Positions 24,850 to 35,584 of a stretch of DNA of 64,000 nucleotides are shown piece by piece. The notes beneath the pieces were generated by a model. The model was not told the origin of the DNA. It was given only the letters and a program-made list of their open reading frames with translations, and did no database searches. Position numbers and translations under genes: made by a program. The DNA comes from an uncultured Parabacteroides sp. (GTDB lineage Bacteria; Bacteroidota; Bacteroidia; Bacteroidales; Tannerellaceae). The DNA is taken from NCBI RefSeq assembly GCF_902493135.1, contig NZ_CABUOD010000006.1:62001-126000 (forward strand), given 5' to 3'. Positions within the stretch are counted from its first letter, which is position 1; each line of letters opens with the position of its first letter.

Positions 24850-27800
24850 ATGTCAAAATACAATTATGCAACATATAAGATCATTATTGCCCCTGACTCG
24901 CATAAGACACAGGGATTGCAAGTTGGTGATGTTGTCCGACGGCAATACCGGGATGCGAACCTATTGATTTATTCGCTGATGATTGTTCTGGAAACCGGAA
25001 CCGATATTATTAGTAGTAAAGAATCCCACTACTTTATCGGGGCACTGGTAGAAGGTGATGTTCCCCAAAACGGGGAACTGCTGGATTTTGTACGGGTTAC
25101 CAATCTGTTTGACGAGCAGCGGAGCGGTGCATTATACCTGACAGCTTCCGACTCCAATTCTCCCTACCTGGATGTTATTGACGGCCTGGCAACGGAACGT
25201 TCGCTTTACCTGATGGATAAAAGCCGTTGTATCCATGCCGGTGAAATATTTGAGTTTCCGATTACGGACCGGGTTGCTTACCCTGAACGGATGGTGATTT
25301 CTTACCATATCCGGGCTTCCAAACCTCTGGCGAATGTTGCTCTTTCTTTTGGTTATTCGGACGGAAGCGAGACAGACGGCACGGATGCCGTAGATATATC
25401 GACCGAGTGGCAATATAAGCTAACCTTGATTACGGTCGACTATCCTCCCCAGTACGACCGTAAACTTACGATAGCCCCGGTTCTATCCGGTGAGGATTGG
25501 TGTGAGATTTCAGACCTGAACATTGTCCGTTTGTCGGATATTGCCACTTTTTCAGATTCGACTAAAACCCGCATCGGAAAAATTACGGGTATCATTGATC
25601 CGGTTTTCGGAATACTCAACGGGTATGGCGCTTATTTTCAAAACCTTTACGCTACCCGTAATGTGAATATCGCCGGAACACTGACAGCAGGAGATGCTAA
25701 CGGCTACGCTTCAACTTTTTATGTGGGAAAAATTCATAAGAATGTTATTCCCGACTCTGTGGGTTGTCTTTTTTCCGGCGGCGTGGTTGTTGAAGAAAAC
25801 AGCCCGGTTGGTATCGGCCATGCTATCCGTGTGGATAGAGATACGGAACTTACCGTACAATCCGTAGCCTGGCGGCGTGACCATGTAGGACAACGGTATA
25901 GTTTCTCCATCTGGATAAAATCGGATGCGGGGAAGATTTCTTTTTATCAGGACGAGCATTTCATCCGGGAGATAGAAATTACCGTTTCCGGAGAATGGCG
26001 ACGGCATAAAGTCTCGTTTATCGTATCAGCATCCGAGCGTCCTGTTTTTACTGTTGGGATGAAAAGCGGGCTGAACGGGATATTGCTCACCGCACCACAA
26101 ATGGAAAGTGGCGAAACTATTACCCAATACCAGCCCACGGATGCGCAATTGTCGTACACCGAAGATTACGGGGCATGGTTTTGCAAGGGCGGTATCGGTG
26201 GAACGATCCAAAACCCTTTGCTTCGTCTGAACGAGGATGGTTCGATTTGTTCCCGTGACGGTTCTTTTGTCATCCATGCGGACGGAACGGGGCATTTTGC
26301 CGGAGGCAAATTCAAATGGACGAAAGATGATATTGAATTGACGGATATGACTATTCGTTGGGGAGAATTGGATGAGGTGGCAAAGGATCAGATATTGTCT
26401 CAGGTCAAACCATCCAACATCCGGGCTTTTGTATCTTCAAATCTTCCTACCACTCAGATTTATAACCGTGAAACAAATGTATGGCAACCCAGTTGGGGGA
26501 ATACACCTCTTTTGCTTACCCCTTCCCTGTACATTGACCGTTATGGGGAAACTGACCTGATAACGGAAGTTGCCGATTTGAGTTCCGGCAAACCGGGAAT
26601 TAAGCCCGGTTCGACCTGCTGGTATAAAAACGGGGTGAAAATAGTGAGTGGACAGGATAGCTGTACGGTTGAAGGCTCAATGGGCAAGTATGTTCTCCGC
26701 ATTAAGGCTAACCATATCGGTCCACATGCCCCCCAAATCCGCTATGCTTTTCAAGCAATCTGGCTGGATGGCAGCGGCAGTGAATATCCGATAAATGCAG
26801 ATTTACAATTTACCCAATTGGTTAATCCCGGTTCTACCGTGGTGGCGGTGGCGTATGCACCTGACGGGAATATATTCAGAGATGGTGCCGGGCAGTTGCG
26901 GGCGCATTGCGATTTGTGGCGTGGAGCTAAAATAGACAATACGAATGTTGATTACCGTTGGGGAGTGAAAGATGAATCCGTTTTTGCCAATGCCCAACTT
27001 TCCATGTCGGCAAAAGCCGGTTCTTACACGATAGCCCTGCGTTCTGTGGCTAATATGATACCCGGAAGGACGATATACCTGATCGGCCACCATGCCCATG
27101 TGATACAATCGGTAGATGTTCAGACGAAAACGGTTACTCTCACTACACCACTTATCCGTGATTATGTGGTGAATGCCATTGTAACCACCCCTTTCTATGA
27201 TTCCCTTTTAGGTCCCGGTTGGGCTTTGTTGAATGAAGAAAATCCCCGTGGGACCGTATCGGGTTGGAACACCAACGAGCTTGTGCTTTCCGCTGATGCG
27301 GTACGGAATTTTGAAACCTTCAAGTGCTCTATCAAAGATACGGACATGAGTGCCGGAAATGGTTTTGCCGGACAAATTGTGTGTGATATTCTTACGTTTA
27401 CAGACCTTTCAGACCCTTATTTCGTGGAGATTACAGGAAAAAAAGGATTTATCGTCAAGAACGATGGAAATGATATAGAGGCCCGTGCCGTTGTGTACCG
27501 TTCCGGAGATGAGAAGGATGTAAACGGCATGGTATATCATTATAACTGGAAGCTGTTTAACGCAGAGGGAACGCAGGTTGTCCGAAGTTATCAGGGCAAG
27601 CAAATCACCGTATCCAAAGATGACATTAGTGTCCGGGGTGCCCTGATGTGCGAGGTGTACGACGCTCAAAGGCTAATCGCCCGTGGTCAGGCTTCCCTTA
27701 GTGAGTTATCTGACGGTGAGGATGCTTACTCGGTACAAATCCTGACGGACAACGGGACTAATTTTATCAATGGGAACATTACGACTACACTCATTGCTTA

Positions 27801-27993
27801 TGTCTATCAGGGTGGAGAGGATATTACGAACAGCCTTAGCGACAATCAATTCAACTGGTTTAGAATTTCCAACAATCCCGACGGAGATACCGTCTGGAAC
27901 GAGCTTCATGCCGGAATTGGCCGGAACGTAGCCTTAACCGATGAAGATGTGTTCCGCCGGGCGACTTTTACGTGTGAAGTAATCATTCATTAA
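24850..27993 (+). CDS. Large tail fibre/appendage protein with carbohydrate-binding-like and Ig-like parts
   Basis: A 1047-residue tail protein. Residues ~1-280 contain beta-sandwich-like segments ending in IIDPVFGILNGYGAYFQNLYATRNVNIAGTL. The middle (about 290-430) resembles a carbohydrate-binding module: GQRYSFSIWIKSDAGKISFY, then EITVSGEWRRHKVSF. From about residue 525 on, a unit begins (TTQIYNRETNVWQPSWGNTPL ... VWxxN ... FRDGAGQLRAHCDLWRGAKI ... NTNVDYRW) that is clearly paralogous to the whole next protein (345 aa). Ig-like repeats end the protein. The start is 3 bp after the previous stop. Adhesion to host surface polysaccharide is a reasonable inference. Confidence 0.72.
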   Translation: MSKYNYATYKIIIAPDSHKTQGLQVGDVVRRQYRDANLLIYSLMIVLETGTDIISSKESHYFIGALVEGDVPQNGELLDFVRVTNLFDEQRSGALYLTASDSNSPYLDVIDGLATERSLYLMDKSRCIHAGEIFEFPITDRVAYPERMVISYHIRASKPLANVALSFGYSDGSETDGTDAVDISTEWQYKLTLITVDYPPQYDRKLTIAPVLSGEDWCEISDLNIVRLSDIATFSDSTKTRIGKITGIIDPVFGILNGYGAYFQNLYATRNVNIAGTLTAGDANGYASTFYVGKIHKNVIPDSVGCLFSGGVVVEENSPVGIGHAIRVDRDTELTVQSVAWRRDHVGQRYSFSIWIKSDAGKISFYQDEHFIREIEITVSGEWRRHKVSFIVSASERPVFTVGMKSGLNGILLTAPQMESGETITQYQPTDAQLSYTEDYGAWFCKGGIGGTIQNPLLRLNEDGSICSRDGSFVIHADGTGHFAGGKFKWTKDDIELTDMTIRWGELDEVAKDQILSQVKPSNIRAFVSSNLPTTQIYNRETNVWQPSWGNTPLLLTPSLYIDRYGETDLITEVADLSSGKPGIKPGSTCWYKNGVKIVSGQDSCTVEGSMGKYVLRIKANHIGPHAPQIRYAFQAIWLDGSGSEYPINADLQFTQLVNPGSTVVAVAYAPDGNIFRDGAGQLRAHCDLWRGAKIDNTNVDYRWGVKDESVFANAQLSMSAKAGSYTIALRSVANMIPGRTIYLIGHHAHVIQSVDVQTKTVTLTTPLIRDYVVNAIVTTPFYDSLLGPGWALLNEENPRGTVSGWNTNELVLSADAVRNFETFKCSIKDTDMSAGNGFAGQIVCDILTFTDLSDPYFVEITGKKGFIVKNDGNDIEARAVVYRSGDEKDVNGMVYHYNWKLFNAEGTQVVRSYQGKQITVSKDDISVRGALMCEVYDAQRLIARGQASLSELSDGEDAYSVQILTDNGTNFINGNITTTLIAYVYQGGEDITNSLSDNQFNWFRISNNPDGDTVWNELHAGIGRNVALTDEDVFRRATFTCEVIIH

Positions 27994-28006
27994 ATCATTA
28001 TAAATT

Positions 28007-29044
28007 ATGGCAGTTATTTCAAGAGGACAAATCACGATTGTGGATTTAAACGATGGTAAATCCATTAATCTTTATCTGGGCAGCAATGTAGCTACGACTC
28101 AGATATTTAACAAAGAAAACAGTAGTTATACTCCTTCCTGGTCAGCTTCCCCTTTCCTGGTGATTACTCCAGAGATCTATGTGACGGGCGTCGGTACAAA
28201 CCAGGTATCGAGGCTGAAAGGAACACCCGTATGGAAAATAAACGGTTCAACCACTCTTTCCACTTTCGGAGCGACAGCGGCAACAGTTTCCCCCTATGCT
28301 TTAACTATCAAAAACAACATGACCTCGGTCAATCAGCTTCAAGTGGAATGTGAGGTGACTTATGTCGATCCGGATACGGGGGCCGAAACAAAAGCAAAAA
28401 CCTCTATCACTTACACAAAGACCATAAACGCCGGTCAATTGATTTGTGCGATAGCTTATGCCCCGGAAGGGACTGTATTCAAAAACGGTGCATCCGCGAC
28501 TTTGAAAGCTCATTGTGACATGTGGCGAGGTTCCACTATCGACAATACAAATGTCACTTATAAGTGGTATAAGCTGGGTAGTGGAAACTGGACGGAAATC
28601 ACCTCTGCCAATGCCGGAGGCATTACCGGATATACAACGAATGAAATCACCATTCCCGAATCGGCGGTATTGAATTTCGACAGCTTCAAATGCACAATCA
28701 AAGATACGGATGCTGCCAGCGGTACTTACAATACCACAGTAAGCGATATTATCTCGTTTGCGGATATGAGCGACCCTTACCAGGTTGAAATCACCGCTCC
28801 GGCAGGGACTACCCTTACCTCGGGACTAACCTCTACCATCCTGACCGTGAATTGCTGGCAAAACGGAGAATTGCTTCCGGATTCTTTTTTTACGGGAGCA
28901 ACCTGCACTTGGCGGAAATTCAACAAACTGGGTGTACAAGATACTGCCTGGGGGACATCGGGTATTAAGACAGGACGTACCCTGACCGTCACCCGTGATG
29001 AAGTGACTGTAGCCGCAACATTCACCGTAGAAATCAGCAAGTAA
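28007..29044 (+). CDS. Ig-like tail protein, paralogue of the preceding C-terminal half
   Basis: A 345-residue beta-rich tail protein. It aligns by eye with residues ~525 onward of the preceding protein: TTQIFNKENSSYTPSWSASPF against TTQIYNRETNVWQPSWGNTPL, FKNGASATLKAHCDMWRGST against FRDGAGQLRAHCDLWRGAK, then NTNVTYKW against NTNVDYRW, and the shared FKCTIKDTD. The N-terminus MAVISRGQITIVDLNDGKSI is also related to that of the next protein (MALIARGQITIRVAVDT). It looks like a module shuffled among fibre genes. It may form a ring or collar of Ig domains on the tail. Confidence 0.72.
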   Translation: MAVISRGQITIVDLNDGKSINLYLGSNVATTQIFNKENSSYTPSWSASPFLVITPEIYVTGVGTNQVSRLKGTPVWKINGSTTLSTFGATAATVSPYALTIKNNMTSVNQLQVECEVTYVDPDTGAETKAKTSITYTKTINAGQLICAIAYAPEGTVFKNGASATLKAHCDMWRGSTIDNTNVTYKWYKLGSGNWTEITSANAGGITGYTTNEITIPESAVLNFDSFKCTIKDTDAASGTYNTTVSDIISFADMSDPYQVEITAPAGTTLTSGLTSTILTVNCWQNGELLPDSFFTGATCTWRKFNKLGVQDTAWGTSGIKTGRTLTVTRDEVTVAATFTVEISK

Positions 29045-29047
29045 AGT

Positions 29048-32000
29048 ATGGCACTGATAGCAAGGGGACAAATTACGATACGTGTCGCAGTTGACACTTA
29101 TTCCGTTTATCAGACCATTGATAAGGCGGCTATTGCGTGTGACCATACGGGAAAGGTATTGAGTTCGCTTGTTATCCACTCGGTTATATCAGTACGCCAA
29201 GGAGAAACCCCGGTAAGCGGATTCAATATCGGGGCTATCTCCACCCCAACCGGATTTACCTCGATTACCGTCAATCAGAGTACAAAGACCGTTTCTTATA
29301 CGGTATCCGGCGGAAACAGCACATTGGCAGATACAGGAACGATAAGCATTCCGGTTGTGGTTAATGGTCAGACTTTTACAATTTCTTTCGGCTGGTATAA
29401 GGTAAGGTCCGGAGCACCGGGTAATCCGGGTGTGGATGCGAGCCTGCTGGATTGGGTAGCTGATTGGAACAGCGGTAAAACAGTCATTGACGGTCAAAGT
29501 CTTATTACGCCAAAGATTTTTGCCGGGATGAAGAACAGTAACGGTACCGTGACGGGAATGGCAATAGGGCGTTTTGCCCTGAGTACCCGTAACGCTTCGG
29601 GTACGATAACCAAAGAAACGGTAAACGGTATCTATGGATTTGCGGATGGAAAGAAAACATTCGCAGTCGAAGCCAGCGGGAATGTACAATTGGGCAATGG
29701 GAATGAGTACATTAAGTATAATGTATCGACAGGAAAAGTGGAATTCGGTTCAAACGTGAGCCTGAATTGGGTTAATGCTATTAGCCAGGCCAAAACAGAG
29801 GCTATTAATAGTGCCGCCAATACTGCACAAGTTAAAGCGGACGCAGCCAAAGCTGCCGCTATTTCAACCGCTGCGTCCAATACAGATACAAAAATCAGTG
29901 AACTCCAAGTAGGTAGCGACAATCTGCTACCGAACGGTGATCTGCGGTATTATTCCAACAATAATAATATTGGCTGGGATAACGCACTGAATGGAACTTA
30001 TGTAATTCAGAATTGGGGTTCGGGTTATAATAGCGGGGTCACTGCCCCTACAACGGGTTATCATGCGCACCTGAATATTTCTAAATTTGGTTTTTCCGTA
30101 TTGGAGTTTATAAATAAAAACTCTATTTATAATCAGACAAAACGTTGGATGGGAATCTCAACTGCTGTTCACCAGAAAGAGAAACTGATGCCGGGTTGCC
30201 GTTACACTTTCTCGGCAGATTTGATGGTTGATACAGCGGGGATGATTATCCACGGAGGGATTTACAGCACTAAGGTCGGAAAGACGGCTGCCGCTTTCAG
30301 CAGTGGTTCTTACTCCCTTGGTCCGTCCCGAATAAACCAATGGCAACGGGTATCCTATACCTTTACCCTGGATGCCGAGATTGATTTGACGAAACCTATT
30401 TCTTTCTATATTTACGGACATTCGGGTGCGGAGGGTATCGCCCATGTAAAGAATATCTCCTTACAATTAGGGACGAAAGGTTCATGGGGGCGTTGTCAGG
30501 CAGACATAGAGAAAGATGTAGCCGATGCTAAAAAAACCGGAACAGATGCCCGTACTGTGGCCGATGCCCTAACAAATAAAGCCAATACGGAAGGCTGGGC
30601 TACAAAATTGACCTATATAGGCTCTACCGGCATCTTTACAGGCACATTGTCTGCCAATACGGTAAATACCATCCGCATCAATGCTTCACAAATTACGGCG
30701 GGAACAATCGCCGCCGCCCGTATCGATGTGAATGCGTTGAAGGCTTCGCTAATCACGGCTGGAAATATTGAGGCTCTCACGCTGAATGTCACCAAAGGAA
30801 AAATCGGAGGTTGGTCGTTAGATGCCGATTCGATTTTCAGGGGAACAAAAAACAATGCTTCGGGAGGTTATACTTCTGCTTCGGGAAGCATAACCATTGG
30901 TTCAACGGGTATCCGTGGAATGAAATGGCGTTTGGAATCAACCGGCGCCGGGGCTATTGCCGGAAGTAATATTGTATGGGATGCAGCCGGGAACGTGACT
31001 TTTTCTGCTGGTGTGAGGTTGTTGTGGAGCAATGCTGCTGTTACCGCCGCCAATAGCGGTAAACTTTATGTCCGTGGCACAGGTCTGAATCATTCGGCTA
31101 CCCGTAAGGTGGTGTTAAACGGCACTGTCGTGAATGAATCGAGCGCAAGAGGATTAACCTTGACCGTCATTGCCCGTGATACGCTGGTAGTCAATTCGAC
31201 AACGAATTATGATGTTTACAGTAGTGATACGAATTGTAATACATTGGCGACTGCTTTAAATGCACTGGGGGCAGATAAGATTGTGATATTGACCTCTTAT
31301 GATGCTATCCGGATTAATGCCGCGCTAAACACTGCCATCCAACGGTGTGGTGGTAGTGACCGCCTGATTACCGATGCCCGTAACCCGTTTGCTTTTATCG
31401 GTATTCCGGGTATCGGGAAAAATAACGGGTTGTTTGCCCTGTATGGCCTGGAAGCAACAGAACCTTATGCCGAGTTATCGACGCTGGTGGTGAATGGCAT
31501 TCCCCAAGGCATCTCCGTAAACGGACAACGCAATACTTTTATCAACGGTAGCGGTATTTATACGGGTACACTGAACGCCAACCAAATCTCTGCCGGAACG
31601 ATTGACACTTCCCGCCTGAATACCACAGAATTGAAAGCTACACTGATTACTGCCGCCAATATCCAGGCTTTGACTCTAAATGTGACCAAAGGTACTATTG
31701 GCGGTTGGACGATTGGTAGCACCACCTTGTCTGGCGGACAGATTGTACTGGATAAAGCTAACAAGCGTATTGCCGTTTTCGGTGCTTCTTCGAGTAGTAC
31801 CAGCGGTCACCGGGTACAGTTGTATTATAATAGTAACACGGATTTCGGGCTTTATGCGACTAATTCAGCCGGGACGATTGTTGCCCAGATAGGAAGTACC
31901 AACCGGATTGCAGGTTGGGTATTCGACACGATACAAATTTACAAGAATAATGTTTATCTAAGTTCAGACGGCAGCATCTATAATGGAATGAAATGGCGAT

Positions 32001-35000
32001 TAAATAATGACGGTTCGGGTCGGATTGCCAATGGTAACATTATTTGGGATGCTGCCGGGAATGTTACTTTCGGCGATTCTGTTTCTTTGAAGTGGAAGAA
32101 TGATATTGAGGCTGCGAAGACTGCCAATTATGGTTATCGTTATTACAAAAAAATTGTGATAAACGGTGAGTCAGGAAAGTATTATCCGGTGGTGTTCAAA
32201 GGAGGAGACCAAAGCCACAAACGAACTATTCTTATTCGCCGTGCTTATTCGGAGCAAGCCCCGTCTGACTGGGACAGTAAAAGTGCTACCCACATGGGCG
32301 GCCTGATTTTGTCCATCATGGCTAATTTCGGTGGTTGGGGCGGTGCTTCGTACTCGTGGGACATTTATGAGTTGTCGGAGTGTTATTCCCGTATGTTTGC
32401 CGGTGCCGCCATTTGTGGAAATAGCTGCATGTTCGCTATTTTTCTGAGAGGCGGTGGTACGACGGGAGCCGTTTATCATATTTACTCGGACCAGACCATT
32501 GAAAACGGTTCGTATAGTCCTTCGCCTATTCCTTCCGCTCCACAAATAGCTTATGCTTCCGATCAGATTTTTCAGTCGGGAGATTATAAGGCTTATGCAC
32601 CGGCTCCCCGTACATTAACAGCTTCGGTGGAGGAAGAAATTCGCCGTCACCGGTTTATTGTATTGGCACAAGGTAACGATTCAACGTTGACCGCTCATCC
32701 ATTGACATATATCGGCAGTACCGGAATTTATACGGGAACGCTGACCGCTAATCAAATCAATGCCGGGACTATCAGTGTTGACCGGATAGCCGCAGGCAGC
32801 ATTACTTCGTCCAAACTGGATGCGTCCAGTATTAAGGCAAATATAATTAACACCTCCTATATTAACGGATTAAGCTGCACATTTACCAAAGGAAGTATCG
32901 GTGGCTGGACGATTGGCAGTGATAATATTTCAAATGGCAATCTGGGTGTTGTAGGTGCTACGCCTATCCAAATCCGGAAAGCTGCGGCAGGTAGCGGTTA
33001 CTGGTACACGGGTGCTTACAAACCTCTCGGTATCACAATGACCTGGCACCAATCCAACAATGCGGGGCATATTGTATTCGGACAGGTCGCCGCTTCGGGC
33101 AGTACTGTAAAAACCGGCTTTATCGGTATTCAGATGATGTCCTGGGATCATCTGGAATATTTCTGTTTATCTGCCAATTACAGCCGTTCGGGGAGTAAAG
33201 AAGTCTATAACCGCATTGCGGGATGGGCTTTTGACAATCAAAGCATCTGGAAAAACAGTGTTTATCTGGGCTCGGATGGTAGTCTTTATAATGGAACAAA
33301 ATGGCGTTTGAACAACGACGGGTCCGGACGTTTGGCAAACGGGAATATTGTCTGGGATGCCAGTGGTAATGTGAGCTTCGGCTCGTCCGTAACATTAAAC
33401 TGGACGAATGCCGCTACGAATGCCCTGAATCAGGCAAAGAGCTATGCGGATACCAAAAAGACAGAAGCAATCAACAGTGCGGCCACAGACGCCACTAATA
33501 AAGCCAACGCAGCGAAAGAGCTGGCTTCGGCGATGGCATTTGGCAAGATGTTATACCGTGATCCGACATTTTACAATGGTCAGAATGGCATAAACGTGTA
33601 TAATAACAGCGGTAACGGCACGGTTACGATAGCCCGTATTTCTGACAGTACGGCCCCAAATGACAGCAAATATGTATTGAGGATTGTCAATACCGGCAGT
33701 GCTTCTCCGGGTTGCGGTGGTTTTTATTTTGGCAACGGTTGTTCGTACCGGAAAGTTTTTATCGCCCGTATCATCGCCAAAATCCCTGTGGGAAGAAATA
33801 TCCAATGGGCTTCAAATGCTATTGGCAGCGGAGGTTCGTCGAAATGGCTGACTTCCAGGGCAGGAACGGGTGATTGGGCAGAATATGTGTATAAAGTGAC
33901 TTGTGGAACCAGTAGCTTTTCTTCAACTAACTTTTTTTATATAGAAGGCTCGGCGACATTGACTTGGTACGTGGCTTACGCGACGGTTTTCGATGTGACT
34001 TCGACAGAGAAATATACGACGACCATTGATGCCAACGGAATTTACACTTCCACGCTGAATGCCAATCAAATCACTGCCGGAACGATTAGTGCAGACCGTA
34101 TTGCTGCGGGAAGTATCAATTCAACGAAGTTGGATGCTGCCAGTATTAAGGCAAACATCATAAACACAAGCTATATAAATGGTTTGACTTGTACGTTTGT
34201 CCGTGGAAGTATCGGGGGGTGGAACCTCTCTTCAAGTTCCATCGCAGCTTCTTCTCCGAGTTCGGGGCACCGGGTGGTATTTAGCAGTAGCGGATATATG
34301 TACAATGACAACCCATCTACGGGCATTGATTACTGGGGATTAAAGTCTGACGGTTCGGCTACCTTCGGCTACGGGAAAATATCTTTTGCCGCCGACGGTT
34401 CCGGTCGTCTGGCCAATGGGAATATTACGTGGGATGCAGCCGGAAATGTACAGGCCAAAAATGCCATTTTTAATAATGTTCGTATTCAGGGAAGCGTGCG
34501 GAATAAGTTTGTACTGAACGATTCTTCTATCTGGATAGGTGGCGACACCTCTACCCAGGAGAATTTCAACAACTACGATAATATCGTGGCAATCCGTGGC
34601 TCCTGGGACGAGAGCATCGCCTTACCGTGGTCATTGGAACAAAGCGGACGAAGGGTGACGCTGGTAAACTATAAATGGGGAAGTAATACCACAGTCGGCT
34701 ATATGACAATAACTGCCCCCAGCGGAAAATATTTTTTTGAGGATGGTATTCAGAAAACATCCATCACTTTCTCCCGTGAACTTGTCGAGTTGCTCGGTTA
34801 CGGTGACAATGCCACTTTTTTCGGCTGGATCGTCATTAATCGCAGAGATATGATGTGTACGGGAAAATACGGCAGTTTTCTTCAAGTGCTGGCTTCGGGG
34901 ATTGTCACTTTATCGGGGACGAGCGTTTCATTAAAACAGAAGACTTTCGACGGCTCAAGAATGTCCGTCAGCCGTACCGGAACCGGACGTTATACTGTAT

Positions 35001-35185
35001 ATCTGCCGTGGAGCCTGAGTAGTAACTTTTTCGTTCAAATGACCGGTTACTATACGGGAACTCCTATATATGCCACCATTATGGGAATTTACAGCTCTTA
35101 TTTTTATGTACAAACACAAGACGATTCCTCTGCAAACGAAGGTTCATTCTGTTTTCAAGTTTTTAGCACGGCAGACTGGTCATAA
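29048..35185 (+). CDS. Giant repeat-built tail fibre (2045 aa)
   Basis: This is the longest gene in the window. The N-terminus MALIARGQITIRVAV repeats the start of the preceding protein and probably docks on the tail. At about residues 520, 832, 1219 and 1661 the same ~80-residue unit recurs: G(I/F)(Y/F)TGTL.AN.I.AGTI...R..., then LITA.NI.ALTLNV.KG.IGGW or the variant ANIINTSYINGL. After each unit comes a variable insert, then a recurring NGMKWRLNNDGSGR / NI.WDAAGNV.F patch. This alternation of shaft repeats with variable domains suits a trimeric fibre exposing several binding heads. The C-terminal ~200 residues are unique and may bind the receptor. Confidence 0.8.
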   Translation: MALIARGQITIRVAVDTYSVYQTIDKAAIACDHTGKVLSSLVIHSVISVRQGETPVSGFNIGAISTPTGFTSITVNQSTKTVSYTVSGGNSTLADTGTISIPVVVNGQTFTISFGWYKVRSGAPGNPGVDASLLDWVADWNSGKTVIDGQSLITPKIFAGMKNSNGTVTGMAIGRFALSTRNASGTITKETVNGIYGFADGKKTFAVEASGNVQLGNGNEYIKYNVSTGKVEFGSNVSLNWVNAISQAKTEAINSAANTAQVKADAAKAAAISTAASNTDTKISELQVGSDNLLPNGDLRYYSNNNNIGWDNALNGTYVIQNWGSGYNSGVTAPTTGYHAHLNISKFGFSVLEFINKNSIYNQTKRWMGISTAVHQKEKLMPGCRYTFSADLMVDTAGMIIHGGIYSTKVGKTAAAFSSGSYSLGPSRINQWQRVSYTFTLDAEIDLTKPISFYIYGHSGAEGIAHVKNISLQLGTKGSWGRCQADIEKDVADAKKTGTDARTVADALTNKANTEGWATKLTYIGSTGIFTGTLSANTVNTIRINASQITAGTIAAARIDVNALKASLITAGNIEALTLNVTKGKIGGWSLDADSIFRGTKNNASGGYTSASGSITIGSTGIRGMKWRLESTGAGAIAGSNIVWDAAGNVTFSAGVRLLWSNAAVTAANSGKLYVRGTGLNHSATRKVVLNGTVVNESSARGLTLTVIARDTLVVNSTTNYDVYSSDTNCNTLATALNALGADKIVILTSYDAIRINAALNTAIQRCGGSDRLITDARNPFAFIGIPGIGKNNGLFALYGLEATEPYAELSTLVVNGIPQGISVNGQRNTFINGSGIYTGTLNANQISAGTIDTSRLNTTELKATLITAANIQALTLNVTKGTIGGWTIGSTTLSGGQIVLDKANKRIAVFGASSSSTSGHRVQLYYNSNTDFGLYATNSAGTIVAQIGSTNRIAGWVFDTIQIYKNNVYLSSDGSIYNGMKWRLNNDGSGRIANGNIIWDAAGNVTFGDSVSLKWKNDIEAAKTANYGYRYYKKIVINGESGKYYPVVFKGGDQSHKRTILIRRAYSEQAPSDWDSKSATHMGGLILSIMANFGGWGGASYSWDIYELSECYSRMFAGAAICGNSCMFAIFLRGGGTTGAVYHIYSDQTIENGSYSPSPIPSAPQIAYASDQIFQSGDYKAYAPAPRTLTASVEEEIRRHRFIVLAQGNDSTLTAHPLTYIGSTGIYTGTLTANQINAGTISVDRIAAGSITSSKLDASSIKANIINTSYINGLSCTFTKGSIGGWTIGSDNISNGNLGVVGATPIQIRKAAAGSGYWYTGAYKPLGITMTWHQSNNAGHIVFGQVAASGSTVKTGFIGIQMMSWDHLEYFCLSANYSRSGSKEVYNRIAGWAFDNQSIWKNSVYLGSDGSLYNGTKWRLNNDGSGRLANGNIVWDASGNVSFGSSVTLNWTNAATNALNQAKSYADTKKTEAINSAATDATNKANAAKELASAMAFGKMLYRDPTFYNGQNGINVYNNSGNGTVTIARISDSTAPNDSKYVLRIVNTGSASPGCGGFYFGNGCSYRKVFIARIIAKIPVGRNIQWASNAIGSGGSSKWLTSRAGTGDWAEYVYKVTCGTSSFSSTNFFYIEGSATLTWYVAYATVFDVTSTEKYTTTIDANGIYTSTLNANQITAGTISADRIAAGSINSTKLDAASIKANIINTSYINGLTCTFVRGSIGGWNLSSSSIAASSPSSGHRVVFSSSGYMYNDNPSTGIDYWGLKSDGSATFGYGKISFAADGSGRLANGNITWDAAGNVQAKNAIFNNVRIQGSVRNKFVLNDSSIWIGGDTSTQENFNNYDNIVAIRGSWDESIALPWSLEQSGRRVTLVNYKWGSNTTVGYMTITAPSGKYFFEDGIQKTSITFSRELVELLGYGDNATFFGWIVINRRDMMCTGKYGSFLQVLASGIVTLSGTSVSLKQKTFDGSRMSVSRTGTGRYTVYLPWSLSSNFFVQMTGYYTGTPIYATIMGIYSSYFYVQTQDDSSANEGSFCFQVFSTADWS

Positions 35186-35237
35186 GATAAACTTTTTATG
35201 TGAGTATGCTCTATTCTGAATGAAATCATTTTTAATT

Positions 35238-35546
35238 ATGAATATAACAAATACTGTTTTAACAAAAACGGCGGAAGAGACGACCGCCAATGCGACTTAC
35301 ATCATTGAGTATGTACTGATTAATGAAGTGCTAACCCGTATCCACGCCACTGTGCAAGCCTTTCAGCCCGACGGAATAGAAAAGCTGGATGTCGGATATA
35401 TCACTTACGAGAACGGGAATATCTTTTGTAATCTGACCGAGCAAGGCAAGCCCTCCCTCTATTTTCTCGATTTTGAGAAATTCGTTGAGAAAATCAAAGA
35501 GAGTGCCGGAGAAATGCAGCAGCCGGAAAACATTTCCGACAGATAG
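35238..35546 (+). CDS. Small phage protein after the giant fibre (102 aa)
   Basis: No family is recognised. It is a small acidic protein, with MNITNTVLTKTAEETTANATYIIEYV as its start and a short beta-like middle (IHATVQAFQPDG; VGYITYENGNIFC). The position right behind a fibre gene fits a fibre assembly chaperone or a small fibre cap. An in-frame ATG at 35220 would add six residues (MKSFLI). The ATG at 35238 gives the more typical start. The frame ends 39 bp before the next gene. Confidence 0.5.
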   Translation: MNITNTVLTKTAEETTANATYIIEYVLINEVLTRIHATVQAFQPDGIEKLDVGYITYENGNIFCNLTEQGKPSLYFLDFEKFVEKIKESAGEMQQPENISDR

Positions 35547-35584
35547 CCACTATTCGTTTTAAGTAAACCATTAAAAAAGTAAGC

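Noticed and set aside
30612..34300. Repeated fibre units as CRISPR or DGR-like variable region
   Set aside because: The units are long, coding and protein-level repeats. No direct-repeat/spacer pattern, reverse transcriptase or template repeat is seen.
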